From NCBI GenBank assembly GCA_002307235.1, contig DBTV01000006.1, forward strand, positions 461-64,460: a DNA stretch of 64,000 nucleotides, read 5' to 3'. This DNA comes from Acidobacteriaceae bacterium UBA1307 (GTDB lineage Bacteria > Acidobacteriota > Terriglobia > Terriglobales > Acidobacteriaceae). The first letter of the stretch is position 1; every line of letters begins with the position of its first letter. The position numbers were made by a program, and so were the translations under genes. Positions 18,337 to 26,647 of this stretch are shown here, one piece after another. The notes under the pieces were generated by a model. It did no database searches. It was not told the origin of the DNA and was given only the letters and a program-made list of their open reading frames with translations.

Positions 18337-18364
18337 CCATCTGCGGTGGGGCTATCCACGCAAC

Positions 18365-18399
18365 CAACGGACGGGCTTCGGCTCGTCCGTTGTCGTTTT
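18365..18399 (+). terminator. UUCG-tetraloop terminator of the gatCA operon
   Basis: A 12-bp stem (one G-T wobble) closed by TTCG and followed by GTCGTTTT, 28 bp after gatA. The UUCG loop makes it unusually stable. Confidence 0.85.
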
Positions 18400-18505
18400 A
18401 CATGCACGCGCGTCGAAAATTTCTTCTGTCCGACAAAAAAGCGGCTAAGATTTCTAGCGAATGCTGCTCGGGCCGCTCCTGGCCCTCCCCGGGAGGACGC
18501 CACCG

Positions 18506-19189
18506 ATGCGCAGAGTTTTTCTCTTCTTTTTTCTGATGGTGAGTGTTGCCGTCGCCGCGCCGCGCAAGGTGCATGTGATCGCGCTCGGTGCCGCTCGCAC
18601 CGTGCCTTACTCGCGCGAGGGCGACCCGGCTGGAGCCCGTACCGGCGAAAAAATCCTCAGGGTGCGGCCGCTCATCGTCGACGGTCAAGTCAAAGATTGG
18701 ACCACCGGCGAGGCTCACGACCTCACCGACCGCAGTTTTGTTGTCCGTCGCGCTCTGCGGCTGAACGACGTGCTGCCCGGCGACAAACATGAGCACTGGG
18801 TCTGGCAGCGCGGGCCGTGGATCCTCGTCAACCGCGTTAATGGACACGCGCAACCCCTCAAGCTGCCCGACTACGATCCGGTGGTGAGCCAGCTCAGTTG
18901 GTTCCGCGACTATGCGGCCTATTGCGGCGTAAGTGCTTCGGGAAAAAGTCTTTATGCCGTCGTCATGCAGGTCGGCGCGCGCAAGCCTGCCCTCGCCAAA
19001 AAACTCGGCAGCTATGACGCCGAGCATCATCCAGACCCGGTTTGCGCGCCCGTTGGCTGGCAGCGTGAACCCTTCCGGGCCAGTTTTCAGCCAACCGGGG
19101 CTGCAGCGACCAGCTTCGACATTGTGCCCGGTTCGGCGGTTCTGGTCGAGGAATCTGCCGACGAAGAGGAGAAAAGCGGCGGCAAATAG
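18506..19189 (+). CDS. Secreted hypothetical protein, 227 aa
   Basis: The family is not recognised. The signal peptide is clear (MRRVFLFFFLMVSVAVAAP, cleaved near residue 19), so the product is exported. The mature part is beta-rich, with a conserved-looking core (TGEKILRVRPLIVDGQVKDW; RALRLNDVLPG; WVWQRGPWILVNRVNGHAQP), and ends in an acidic/Gly tail (EESADEEEKSGGK). The ATG at 18506 is preceded by GGGAGGA at 18491-18497; an upstream start at 18461 would place 15 extra residues before the signal peptide. It lies 62 bp before the Lrp-like gene on the same strand. Confidence 0.65.
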   Translation: MRRVFLFFFLMVSVAVAAPRKVHVIALGAARTVPYSREGDPAGARTGEKILRVRPLIVDGQVKDWTTGEAHDLTDRSFVVRRALRLNDVLPGDKHEHWVWQRGPWILVNRVNGHAQPLKLPDYDPVVSQLSWFRDYAAYCGVSASGKSLYAVVMQVGARKPALAKKLGSYDAEHHPDPVCAPVGWQREPFRASFQPTGAAATSFDIVPGSAVLVEESADEEEKSGGK

Positions 19190-19250
19190 AGCATTTTTAG
19201 GCCCACGGCGCTACAATTCCTGCAATCAAGCCCTTCAGGGAGCATGCGGA

Positions 19251-19856
19251 ATGGATCAAGGCGCAGGGAAGGCAGTCGTCGAGTCGTTGGACGATAAGTC
19301 GGAGCCGAAAAAAAAGAAAAAGCCGAATGAGCGCGAGCAGACGATCCTCGAATATCTGCGCATGAATCCGCGGGCAACCTATGCGGCTTTACAGGTGGCT
19401 ACCGGCCTGAAGCCCTACGAGGTCGAGTGGACGCTGAAGGCGATGTCGCGCAAGGGCTGGATCGAGGACGGCTACCGGATCAGCCCGACGGCGCTCGGCT
19501 TCCCGGAGTGCTATCGGGTCGATATCTGGGTGATTCCCTTGCGGTTACGCGAGGGCAATGGCGGCCGATCCCAGGACGTGGATGAAGAAGGTCGCCGCTT
19601 GGTGGTCGACTCACAGAAGCGACTGGGCCGTTACGTTATTGAGGTTCTGGCCAAAGATCCTGCTTTTCGCGACCGGATTCTGGTGGAGGACGTGCATATT
19701 TTGCTTGGCGGCCCGGCCGATATGTCGGCAACGGTCCGTGCGCGCGACAACGATGCCATGCTCGAGTTTGTCATCAACGGCCTGCGCGTCTGCGAAGGCA
19801 TTCAGCAGACGACGACCTGTCTTTTGCAGTGGACGCACCCGGATACGAAACTTTAG
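19251..19856 (+). CDS. Lrp/AsnC-like winged-helix transcriptional regulator
   Basis: A 201-residue protein with a lysine-rich N-terminal extension (EPKKKKKPNE), then a winged helix-turn-helix at about 27-80 (EQTILEYLRMNPRATYAALQ; ATGLKPYEVEWTLKAMSRKG). A C-terminal alpha/beta domain (YRVDIWVIPLRL; RYVIEVLAKDPAFRDRILVE; FVINGLRVCEGIQQTTTCLL) looks like an RAM/AsnC ligand-binding fold. Lrp/AsnC proteins control amino-acid metabolism genes, and the effector here is unknown. The N-terminal poly-Lys is unusual and may add nonspecific DNA affinity. The homology is seen as pattern only. Confidence 0.6.
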   Translation: MDQGAGKAVVESLDDKSEPKKKKKPNEREQTILEYLRMNPRATYAALQVATGLKPYEVEWTLKAMSRKGWIEDGYRISPTALGFPECYRVDIWVIPLRLREGNGGRSQDVDEEGRRLVVDSQKRLGRYVIEVLAKDPAFRDRILVEDVHILLGGPADMSATVRARDNDAMLEFVINGLRVCEGIQQTTTCLLQWTHPDTKL

Positions 19857-20269
19857 CTTCTGTGCCAAAATCTTTAAAATCTCATAATTATCTTCAATAA
19901 ATGCTTTAATTCGCATTGAAACAGAGAGCAGTTTGCTGGAAATCGTAGTTTATAGAAAACCGCACAAAAATTATTCAAGAAGAATCGTTCTCGACGTGTA
20001 GAAATGAGCGACAGTGGATCTATCGAATCCCCGACCGAGAAAACAGACCGAACCAGAGAGCGGATCGAGTACATAGAGTTTCTTTCGAGGCCAGAACGAG
20101 ATTGGACGAGGTTTGCCTCCTCCAGGGGATGTTCAAAGAGAGGGGAAGATCTCTTTGAAATAGAGGTTTTTTCACGGGATCGGAGTGGGACAAGCACGAC
20201 CCTTCGGCTGGGAGAAAAGCCGACTCCGGTAGTAGTAGAACGAGGCTCTGCAAATACAACGAAAATGGC
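19857..20269. other. Gene-poor spacer with no supported coding region
   Basis: AT-rich DNA after the Lrp-like gene. Frames open here (for example 20004-20402 on the plus strand), but they run through the terminator at 20270 and have no recognisable product or good ribosome site. With the terminator below, the segment could encode a small RNA; I see no promoter strong enough to claim it. Confidence 0.4.
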
Positions 20270-20301
20270 GGCGGGGATTCGCAAAGTCCCCGCCTTTTTT
20301 T
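20270..20301 (+). terminator. Strong intrinsic terminator without an obvious upstream gene
   Basis: A perfect 8-bp stem (GGCGGGGA / TCCCCGCC), a 9-base loop and T7. The nearest plus-strand gene ends 413 bp upstream, so it either ends a long 3' leader or a non-coding transcript, or shields topB from upstream transcription. Confidence 0.85.
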
Positions 20302-20408
20302 GCGTCTGCGGGGCGCATTTTTTTATGATCGCCGCGAATATTCTCCTGATAGAGCGAGAGATACGCACAGCCCCGGGGCCACATGGCCGGGTGTCATACT
20401 AGAACACG

Positions 20409-23030
20409 ATGTCGAATGAAGCCAGCACGACCATTGCCGTTTTAGCCGAAAAACCCTCCGTCGCCCGCGATATTGCCAAGGTGCTCGGGGCCAGCAAGAA
20501 GGGGGACGGCTTTTTGTATGGTGGTGGCTACGTGGTCACCTGGGCGGTGGGCCACCTGGTCTCACTCGCGCAGCCGCACGAGATCAACCCCGAGTGGAAG
20601 CAGTGGCGCTTCGACATGCTGCCGATGCTGCCGCCGAGTTGGCCTCTGGTCGTCTATGAAAAGACCAAGCCGCAGTTCGAGGTGGTGCGCAAGATTCTCA
20701 ACTCGCCGAAGGTCACGGAAGTGGTCTGTGCGACCGACGCCGGGCGCGAGGGCGAGCTGATCTTTCGCTACATTTACGAGGCCGCCGAATGCTCGAAGCC
20801 GGTGAGCCGGTTATGGATCTCATCGATGACCGCCGAGGCCATCCGCAAGGGTTTTGACACGTTGCAGCCGGGCGCGGAGTACGACAGCCTTGCCGACGCC
20901 GCGCATGGCCGCAGCCGTGCCGACTGGCTGGTGGGCATGAATCTGTCGCGTGCCTATTCGCTGCTCTACAACGAAAATCTTTCGGTGGGGCGCGTGCAGA
21001 CGCCGACGCTGGCCATGATCGTGGATCGCGAGCAGACGCTGCGTGCCTTTACGGCGGAAGAGTACATTGAGGTGCTGGCCAAGTTCGAAGGCCTCGGCGA
21101 GCGCAAGAAGGAAAACTACCAGGGCACATGGTTCCGTCCGCGCGACGGGCAGGCCGACAAGGAAGCGCAGGCCAAGCTGGCGCGATTGCCCGCCGAGGGC
21201 GAAGAGGCGCGGGCGATTGTGGCGCGTGCCAAGTCGGGTGCGGTGGCCATCGAGTCCATTCGCTCCGAGACGCAGCGCTCGCAGCCGCCGCTGCTGTATG
21301 ACTTGACCGAGTTGCAGCGCCACGCGAACCGGCTGTACGGCTTCAGCGCGCAAGAGACGCTGAGTCTGGCGCAGGCGCTCTACGAGCGGCACAAACTCAT
21401 CAGCTATCCGCGAACCGACAGCCGCCATCTGACCGGCGACATTGTGGCGACGCTGGGTCGCGTGGCCGCTGCCGTCGCGCCCAACTATCCGAACCTTGTG
21501 GCCGAGGGAACCGGCAAGCCCACGCTCGGCAAGCGCTTTGTGGATGACAGCAAGGTGAGCGATCACCATGCGTTGCTGCCGAACGCCGTGCCCGCCAGCC
21601 GCGTGCAGTTGAGCGAGTCCGAGCGCAAGATCTACGACCTTGTCTGCCGTCGCTTTTTGATGATGTGGCACGACGATCATCTGCAGGCCGTCACCACGGT
21701 GATTACGGCGATCACCAGCCCCAACGCGGAGAATGCGGCCGAGCCCATCGTGGATCGCTATCGCACCTCGGGCACGCTCGTGCAGCAACTTGGCTGGAAG
21801 GCGCTCGATGTGGTTGTCGAAAAGAAAAAGAAAAAAAGTGACGACGATGAGGACGACCAACTGCTGCCGACCGATCTGAAGCAGGGCCAGCCGCAGCGCG
21901 TGGCCGCGATTGAGGCGAAGAAGAAGAAGACCAAGCCGCCCAAGCGATTTACCGAAGGCACGCTGCTGACGGCGATGCAGACCGCCGGGCAGACGCTTGA
22001 TGAAAAGGAACTGTCGGATGCGATGAAGGAGACCGGCCTTGGCACTCCGGCCACCCGCGCCGGCATTATCGAGACGCTGCTCAAGCGCGAATACATGGTG
22101 CGCTCCGGCAAGACGCTCGAGGCGACGGAGAAGGGCATGCACCTGATCGAGGTGGTGCACCCTGAGGTGAAGACGCCCGCGATGACCGGCCAGTGGGAGG
22201 CCAACCTCAAAAAGATTCACGAGGGCGCGGCGCAGCTCGATCCCTTCATCGCTGGCATCGGTGCGTATGTGAGCGGAGTGGTGAGCAAGGTGCGCACCGA
22301 GCCGCGCAAGCCCTACGTTCCCGCCGAACGATTCCGCCGCGCAGCCGCGAGTGAGGCGGGCAACGCTGCTGCGGGTGGTTCTGTTTCGGCAGAAAAGAAA
22401 GAAAAAAAGCCGCGCGAGAAAAAAGCGACGGCTGCGAAGAAGAAGCCCGCAAAGGGCACGCAGCTTGAGGCGATTCTGAAAGAGCGCTTTGGCTACGAAA
22501 AGTTTTTGCCGGGGCAGAAGGCCACATGCATGGCGTTGCTGGCGGGCAAGGATGCGTTGCTCGTGCGGCCTTCGGGTGCGGGAAAGTCACTTTGCGCGCT
22601 GGTGGCGGGGCTTGCGCTGGAAGGCACGACGCTGGTGTTTTCGGCGCGTGCCGACTGGCTCGACGAGCAGGTGCTCGCACTGGCGGCAAAGGGCATCGCC
22701 GCCGCCGCGATTCATGCCGGGCACTCCCGCGATCAACTCCGCGCAGCCTGCGTCGAATATCTGAATGGGCGGTTGGAGTTTCTCTTCATCGCGCCGGAGC
22801 GGCTCTCGGTCGAGGGCTTTTCCGCGATGCTTGCCAAGCAACCGCGCGCGCTGATCGCCGTCGAAGAGGCGGAGCGCGTGGTGCCGGAATCGTCCGGTTT
22901 TTTGAGTGAGTACGAACAGATAGAAAAAAATATTGTTGCTCTGCGCCCCGCACCGGTGCTGGCGCTGAGTGCACGCGCGACCGAGGCCGAGGAAGAAGAG
23001 ATCGTCCGGCGGCTGGGGCTCAGGCGCTAA
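20409..23030 (+). CDS. topB: DNA topoisomerase III fused to a RecQ-like helicase lobe
   Basis: An 873-residue fusion. Residues 1 to about 640 are a type IA topoisomerase of the TopB class: Toprim (TIAVLAEKPSVARDIAKVLG; VVCATDAGREGELIFRYI), SVGRVQTPTLAMIVDRE, and Tyr333 in LISYPRTDSRHL as the DNA-cleaving residue. The TopB core is about 650 residues in E. coli. A lysine-rich linker (about 660-682) leads to 683-873, which matches only the first RecA-like lobe of RecQ: RFGYEKFLPGQKATCMALLA, Walker A RPSGAGKSL (723-727 GAGKS), FIAPERLS, and a motif III-like LSARATE. The DEAH box is degenerate (EEAE, 819-822), and lobe 2, the zinc domain and HRDC are absent. RecQ and Topo III cooperate in decatenation and junction dissolution, so this covalent link is meaningful. 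The C-terminal module is probably not an active helicase. Confidence 0.9.
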   Translation: MSNEASTTIAVLAEKPSVARDIAKVLGASKKGDGFLYGGGYVVTWAVGHLVSLAQPHEINPEWKQWRFDMLPMLPPSWPLVVYEKTKPQFEVVRKILNSPKVTEVVCATDAGREGELIFRYIYEAAECSKPVSRLWISSMTAEAIRKGFDTLQPGAEYDSLADAAHGRSRADWLVGMNLSRAYSLLYNENLSVGRVQTPTLAMIVDREQTLRAFTAEEYIEVLAKFEGLGERKKENYQGTWFRPRDGQADKEAQAKLARLPAEGEEARAIVARAKSGAVAIESIRSETQRSQPPLLYDLTELQRHANRLYGFSAQETLSLAQALYERHKLISYPRTDSRHLTGDIVATLGRVAAAVAPNYPNLVAEGTGKPTLGKRFVDDSKVSDHHALLPNAVPASRVQLSESERKIYDLVCRRFLMMWHDDHLQAVTTVITAITSPNAENAAEPIVDRYRTSGTLVQQLGWKALDVVVEKKKKKSDDDEDDQLLPTDLKQGQPQRVAAIEAKKKKTKPPKRFTEGTLLTAMQTAGQTLDEKELSDAMKETGLGTPATRAGIIETLLKREYMVRSGKTLEATEKGMHLIEVVHPEVKTPAMTGQWEANLKKIHEGAAQLDPFIAGIGAYVSGVVSKVRTEPRKPYVPAERFRRAAASEAGNAAAGGSVSAEKKEKKPREKKATAAKKKPAKGTQLEAILKERFGYEKFLPGQKATCMALLAGKDALLVRPSGAGKSLCALVAGLALEGTTLVFSARADWLDEQVLALAAKGIAAAAIHAGHSRDQLRAACVEYLNGRLEFLFIAPERLSVEGFSAMLAKQPRALIAVEEAERVVPESSGFLSEYEQIEKNIVALRPAPVLALSARATEAEEEEIVRRLGLRR

Positions 23031-23040
23031 ATAGATCGCA

Positions 23041-23089
23041 GGAAAAAGGGCGTTGGTCGGCGGCGATGTTGTCCGAAGGCCAGCGCCCT
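23041..23089 (-). terminator. Terminator between topB and the DUF3738 gene
   Basis: An 11-bp stem (AAGGGCGTTGG / CCAGCGCCCTT, one G-T pair) with a 23-base loop. On the minus strand it is followed by TTTTTCC, so it probably ends the DUF3738 transcript; topB converges on it from the other side. Confidence 0.5.
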
Positions 23090-23095
23090 TGGTCG

Positions 23096-23896
23096 CTAGT
23101 TTGGTTCGGGATGCTCGATGTGGTCGACGACGTAGGTCTTCACCGGGCCGCGCGAGGCTTCGAGCTTGAGGCCGAGTTGTTCCTCGATGGCGGTGAGCAG
23201 CGTCGGGCCGGCGTCGGGCAGCGCCTGTGCCTCATCGGGGGTCCACTTGAGGTCGATATCGTAGTGGGCGGTGAGCCCGGTCTTGTTGACGACATCGCGG
23301 CCGAGCGCGTCGGACAGGGCATAGAGCATGTTGTCGATCTCGCCATTGACGAGCTGAATTTTTCCCGCTTGCCACTGCATGGTGCCGTGGGCCTCGGGAT
23401 GCGCGGAGGGCTTCAGCTTCGCTCCGCTTTTCGAGACTACGAGCGTATAGAGCGGCTGTTCGCGCATCTCGGTGTGCATCTTGAGTTTGAGACGGTCGGC
23501 GAGCACCTTTTGCAGCATCGCCTGGAAGACGTCGCCCTGCAGGTCTCGGGGAACCTTGTCAAAGGCGGTGGCGGTGGCCTCGTCCATGGTGGCCTCGAAG
23601 TCGTAGTTTTCGCTCTTGGCCCAGCCGGGCAGGCCGGGCAGATCGCTGGTGGGGCGCAGGCTGTAGGCGTTAAAGATGAGCATCCAGGCGGGTACGCCAC
23701 GGGCGACGAAGCGGTTTTTGCTGATGTTCATGGCCGGTTCAGCGGCTTTGCTGGGCCGGATCGAGACCACGTCATAGGAAAGATTCGGCAGCGAGGGTGG
23801 TGGGGCAGCCTCCAGTGCGATGGCGAACTGTCCGGTCAAGGGGCCAAGCAGTGCCAGAAACAGGAGGGTGGAGGAAAGACGGGCCCTGGGAGTCAT
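23096..23896 (-). CDS. DUF3738 / TIGR03435 soil-associated secreted protein
   Basis: A 266-residue exported protein of the TIGR03435 family, a lineage marker found in large numbers in Acidobacteriota genomes; function unknown. Seen: the signal peptide (LSSTLLFLALLGPLTGQFAI), YDVVSIRPSK, the core RFVARGVPAWMLIFNAYSLR, DFEATM, the MLQKVLADRLKLKMH block, EQPLYTLVVSKSGAKLKPS, DNMLYALSDALGRDVVNKTG, YDIDLKWTPDE and a C-terminal EEQLGLKLEASRGPVKTYVV. All follow family order. ATG at 23896 has AGGAG five bases upstream; an ATG at 23971 would bury the signal peptide. Confidence 0.9.
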   Translation of the reverse strand: MTPRARLSSTLLFLALLGPLTGQFAIALEAAPPPSLPNLSYDVVSIRPSKAAEPAMNISKNRFVARGVPAWMLIFNAYSLRPTSDLPGLPGWAKSENYDFEATMDEATATAFDKVPRDLQGDVFQAMLQKVLADRLKLKMHTEMREQPLYTLVVSKSGAKLKPSAHPEAHGTMQWQAGKIQLVNGEIDNMLYALSDALGRDVVNKTGLTAHYDIDLKWTPDEAQALPDAGPTLLTAIEEQLGLKLEASRGPVKTYVVDHIEHPEPN

Positions 23897-23995
23897 ACGT
23901 GCTCCTTTTATAAAAAATATTGAATTCAATTTGGCTGTATTATCCTGCGCGAGCCTGGGGGCCGCAAGCATTTCTGTGTCTGGTGTGAGAAAAGG

Positions 23996-24103
23996 TTAAC
24001 GGCGACGAAGCTCCTGGTGGAAGTGCCAGAGAGCCCAGAGCAGGAAGAGCAATGCGGTAGAAAGGCCGATAAAAACCAAGAAATCCAGGAAAAACGCGAA
24101 CAT
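23996..24103 (-). CDS. 35-residue single-pass membrane microprotein
   Basis: ATG at 24103, stop at 23996-23998. The product begins MFAFFLDFLVFIGLSTALLF and continues LLWALWHFHQELRRR: one hydrophobic helix of about 22 residues and a basic C-terminus, as expected for an N-out/C-in small membrane protein. A GGGGAG ribosome-binding site lies about 8 bases upstream. The hydrophobic reading frame plus the ribosome site argue for a real gene. It stands alone between the DUF3738 gene (100 bp, same strand) and the divergent yajC-secDF operon. It may act as a small regulator of a membrane complex, but no partner is known. Confidence 0.5.
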   Translation of the reverse strand: MFAFFLDFLVFIGLSTALLFLLWALWHFHQELRRR

Positions 24104-24546
24104 GATTGTATACTCCCCTCGCTTTGCGCCGCAGAGGCATGGGGCAGGCGTGCGGGCCGTGGCGACTGATTCCAGTCAAGCGCGGAAGATGAAAAGAAGA
24201 TCAAAACGAGATATAAGCAGTTTGTAAGCGCGGGGCGCGGGGCTGTTCGGCTTTTCCTCGCCTTGACACCGGAAGGGCCGCGCGTATCTTATCTTTCTAG
24301 GCATTCTTTTGGGTCCTAAAATGGAATTTGTGCGGGTGACCGGACGATTTCGATCAACTGGCGTCTAAAAGAGGGCTGTGTCGAACAGGAAGATGCGGGC
24401 AGCAGGGTGTATGCGCGGCCCAAGGCGGCAGGACCTCTGCAGTCTGTATGATTCCCGGAGACAACATCGATATTTTCAGGCCAGGCCGATGAGGCCAGCC
24501 TGTGTCCGGAGCGGCTTTAATCGCTGTTGGGCAGTAAAGGACGAGT
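24104..24546 (+). promoter_or_regulatory. yajC-secDF promoter and long 5' leader
   Basis: TTGACA at 24263-24268, a 16-bp spacer and TATCTT at 24285-24290 form a good sigma-70 promoter, with transcription expected to start near 24297. That leaves an untranslated leader of about 250 nt before yajC. It contains several GC-rich potential hairpins and no convincing open reading frame. A leader of this length ahead of secDF could hold a regulatory RNA element, but no known riboswitch class was recognised. The part from 24104 to 24262 shows nothing else. Confidence 0.5.
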
Positions 24547-24864
24547 GTGGCGACGAGTTTGGCGGTTTTTCTGGCAGGTGCGCCGGCAGGCGGCAATGGT
24601 TTAATAACCTTTCTGCCTCTGCTGCTGATCCCCGTACTATATCTTCTGATGATCCGGCCGCAGCAAAAGCGGCAAAAACAGTGGCAGGAGATGCTGAAGT
24701 CGGTCAAGTCGGGCGACCGGGTGACGACGGCGGGCGGTGTCCGTGGCATTGTGGTTTCGCTCAAGGATGACTCGATCATCCTGCGTGTGGCGCCGGACAA
24801 CGTCAAGCTGGAAGTGGCCAAGAATGCGATTGCCTCGGTGACGACCGAGCAGCAGGCGCAGTAG
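24547..24864 (+). CDS. yajC: Preprotein translocase accessory subunit YajC
   Basis: A 105-residue single-pass membrane protein of the SecDF-YajC complex. One membrane helix (LITFLPLLLIPVLYLLMIRP) is followed by the family signature RPQQKRQKQWQEMLKSVKSG, then DRVTTAGGVRGIVVSLKDDS and VKLEVAKNAIASV. The cytoplasmic domain is complete. Start: GTG at 24547 with AAAGGA about 6 bases upstream. It is the first gene of yajC-secD-secF, with 71 bp to secD. Identity is certain from sequence and context. Confidence 0.96.
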   Translation: MATSLAVFLAGAPAGGNGLITFLPLLLIPVLYLLMIRPQQKRQKQWQEMLKSVKSGDRVTTAGGVRGIVVSLKDDSIILRVAPDNVKLEVAKNAIASVTTEQQAQ

Positions 24865-24935
24865 AGTTTTTGCGGCTTCGGTCGCGTGCAATCAAGAGCA
24901 GTTAACGCAAGAAGCGGCAGTCGAGAAACGGAATC

Positions 24936-26549
24936 ATGAAGAAAAATCTCAAGAATAAGGTAGCCCTGATACTCGCGGTCCTGCTGGTTTTTGCCTATGG
25001 GATCGTCGGGATTCCGACGGGCTTTAGCGGGCCGGCGTTGCTGAACGCAATCAGCAACCGGATTCATCTGGGCCTGGATTTGCAGGGTGGTTCGCATCTG
25101 ATTCTGCAGGTGAAGGTTGCCGAGGCAATCGGTGCGGAGACCGACAATACGGTGGTTCGGATCCAGCAGGATCTGAAGGGCGCCAATCTGGGCTTTACGC
25201 AGATCGCCAAGCCGGATGTGAACAAGCCGGAACTGGTCCGGATCGACGGCGTTGCGCAGGCCAATGGGTCGGCGGTGCGCTCGATTCTCGATTCGAAGTA
25301 CTCGGGCGAGTACGACATCGCCGGCGGGCCGGAGACCGGCTACACGCTGACGATGAAGGCGCAGATCAAGCGCGCCACCGAGGAAAAGACGCTGCAGCAG
25401 GCCATCGAGACGATCAACGAGCGGGTCAACTCGCTCGGCGTCAGCGAACCGCGCGTGGCTCCCTATAACCTCGGCGCGAACCAGATTCTGGTTGAGTTGC
25501 CGGGCGTCAGCGACGTGGAGCACGTGAAGACGGTGATCCAGTCGACGGCGCGCCTCGAGATTCATGCCGTGGCTGGTGGTCCGTATCCGGATGACGCGAC
25601 GGCGACCTCGAGCCTGGGCGGCACGGTGCCCTCTGATGTGATGCTGGCGCACTACTCGTCGCTGGCGGGTGGCTCGTCGGCCGATCAGGTCTATGTGCTT
25701 AAGCGCGTGGCGGTGGTTGCCGGTCAGGACTTCCGCGCGGCGGACCCTGGCACGGACTCGAACACCGGCCAGCGCACGGTGCACTTTACGCTGACCAACG
25801 AGGCGGGCGAAAAGTTTTACGACTACACGAGCAAGAACGTGAACACCTCGATGGCGATTCTGATGGGGGGCCGCGTTCGCGAGGTCGCCAACATTCAGAG
25901 CGCGATCCGCGACTCGGGCCAGATCAGCGGCAGCTTCAGCCAGGAGGAAGTGCAGGACCTGTCGAAGCTGTTGCGGACCGGTGCCCTGCCTGCCTCGCTC
26001 GAATATCTTGAGAACCGCACGGTGGGTGCCTCGCTCGGTGCCGACTCGGTGAAGGAAGGCGTCACGGCGGCCGTGGTTGGCCTGCTGGTGGTCATGGCCT
26101 TCATGCTGGTCTACTATCGCGGCTCGGGCATCAATGCCGACCTGGCCCTGATTTTGAACCTGGTGATTCTGCTGGGCTTCATGGGCTTCTCGAAGGCTAC
26201 GCTGACCCTGCCGGGCATTGCCGGCGTCATTCTGACAATTGGTATGGGTGTCGACTCGAACGTGCTGATCTTCGAGCGCATCCGTGAAGAGATGCACGCG
26301 GGCAAGGCGGCTTCGGCCGCGGTCGATCAGGGCTTCGCACACGCCTGGGTGACGATTGTCGATACGCACGTTACGACGATTGTTTCGGCGGCGATTCTGT
26401 TCCTGTTCGGTTCCGGTCCGGTGAAGGGCTTTGCGGTCACGCTGGTCTTCGGTCTGCTGGCCAACCTGTTTACGGCGGTTTATGTGTCGCGTGTGATCTT
26501 CGACGCTCACTTGAACAAGCTGAAGCCGGGCGAGCCGGTCTCGATTTAG
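24936..26549 (+). CDS. secD: Protein translocase subunit SecD
   Basis: A 537-residue inner-membrane protein that uses the proton gradient with SecF to pull preproteins across the SecYEG channel. It has a first membrane helix (KVALILAVLLVFAYGIVGIP), the P1 periplasmic region opening with the conserved LGLDLQGGSHLILQV, INERVNSLGVSEP and ILVELPGV. The C-terminal six-helix RND-type bundle includes ASLGADSVKEGVTAAVVGLL, GVDSNVLIFERIREE and FGLLANLFTAVYVSRVIFD. It is full length and directly precedes secF. Confidence 0.97.
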   Translation: MKKNLKNKVALILAVLLVFAYGIVGIPTGFSGPALLNAISNRIHLGLDLQGGSHLILQVKVAEAIGAETDNTVVRIQQDLKGANLGFTQIAKPDVNKPELVRIDGVAQANGSAVRSILDSKYSGEYDIAGGPETGYTLTMKAQIKRATEEKTLQQAIETINERVNSLGVSEPRVAPYNLGANQILVELPGVSDVEHVKTVIQSTARLEIHAVAGGPYPDDATATSSLGGTVPSDVMLAHYSSLAGGSSADQVYVLKRVAVVAGQDFRAADPGTDSNTGQRTVHFTLTNEAGEKFYDYTSKNVNTSMAILMGGRVREVANIQSAIRDSGQISGSFSQEEVQDLSKLLRTGALPASLEYLENRTVGASLGADSVKEGVTAAVVGLLVVMAFMLVYYRGSGINADLALILNLVILLGFMGFSKATLTLPGIAGVILTIGMGVDSNVLIFERIREEMHAGKAASAAVDQGFAHAWVTIVDTHVTTIVSAAILFLFGSGPVKGFAVTLVFGLLANLFTAVYVSRVIFDAHLNKLKPGEPVSI

Positions 26550-26552
26550 GGT

Positions 26553-26585
26553 TTCCAGGGACTAGGGAAACTAGGGACTGAAAAA
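26553..26585. repeat. Short GGGACTAGGGA-type intergenic repeat, copy 1
   Basis: Imperfect direct repeats of AGGGACTAGGGAA between secD and secF. Similar but longer runs occur at 36476-36543 and, in the opposite orientation, at 46403-46500. Confidence 0.55.
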
Positions 26586-26647
26586 AGCAAGAAACGCCGG
26601 GGCGGAGAGACACCGCCTCGGCCCCCAACGAAGGGGAGAGTGTACAA

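Noticed and set aside
20004..20402. 132-codon plus-strand gene before topB
   Set aside because: It reads through the strong terminator at 20270-20301, has no clear ribosome site and changes composition midway.
24291..24546. SRP RNA, tmRNA or a known riboswitch in the yajC leader
   Set aside because: None of the conserved core sequences of these RNAs could be found.
24354..26510. 718-codon open frame on the minus strand across yajC-secD
   Set aside because: It is antisense to secD, which has unmistakable motifs; the frame is Arg/His-rich as expected from GC-rich antisense DNA and has no recognisable domain.
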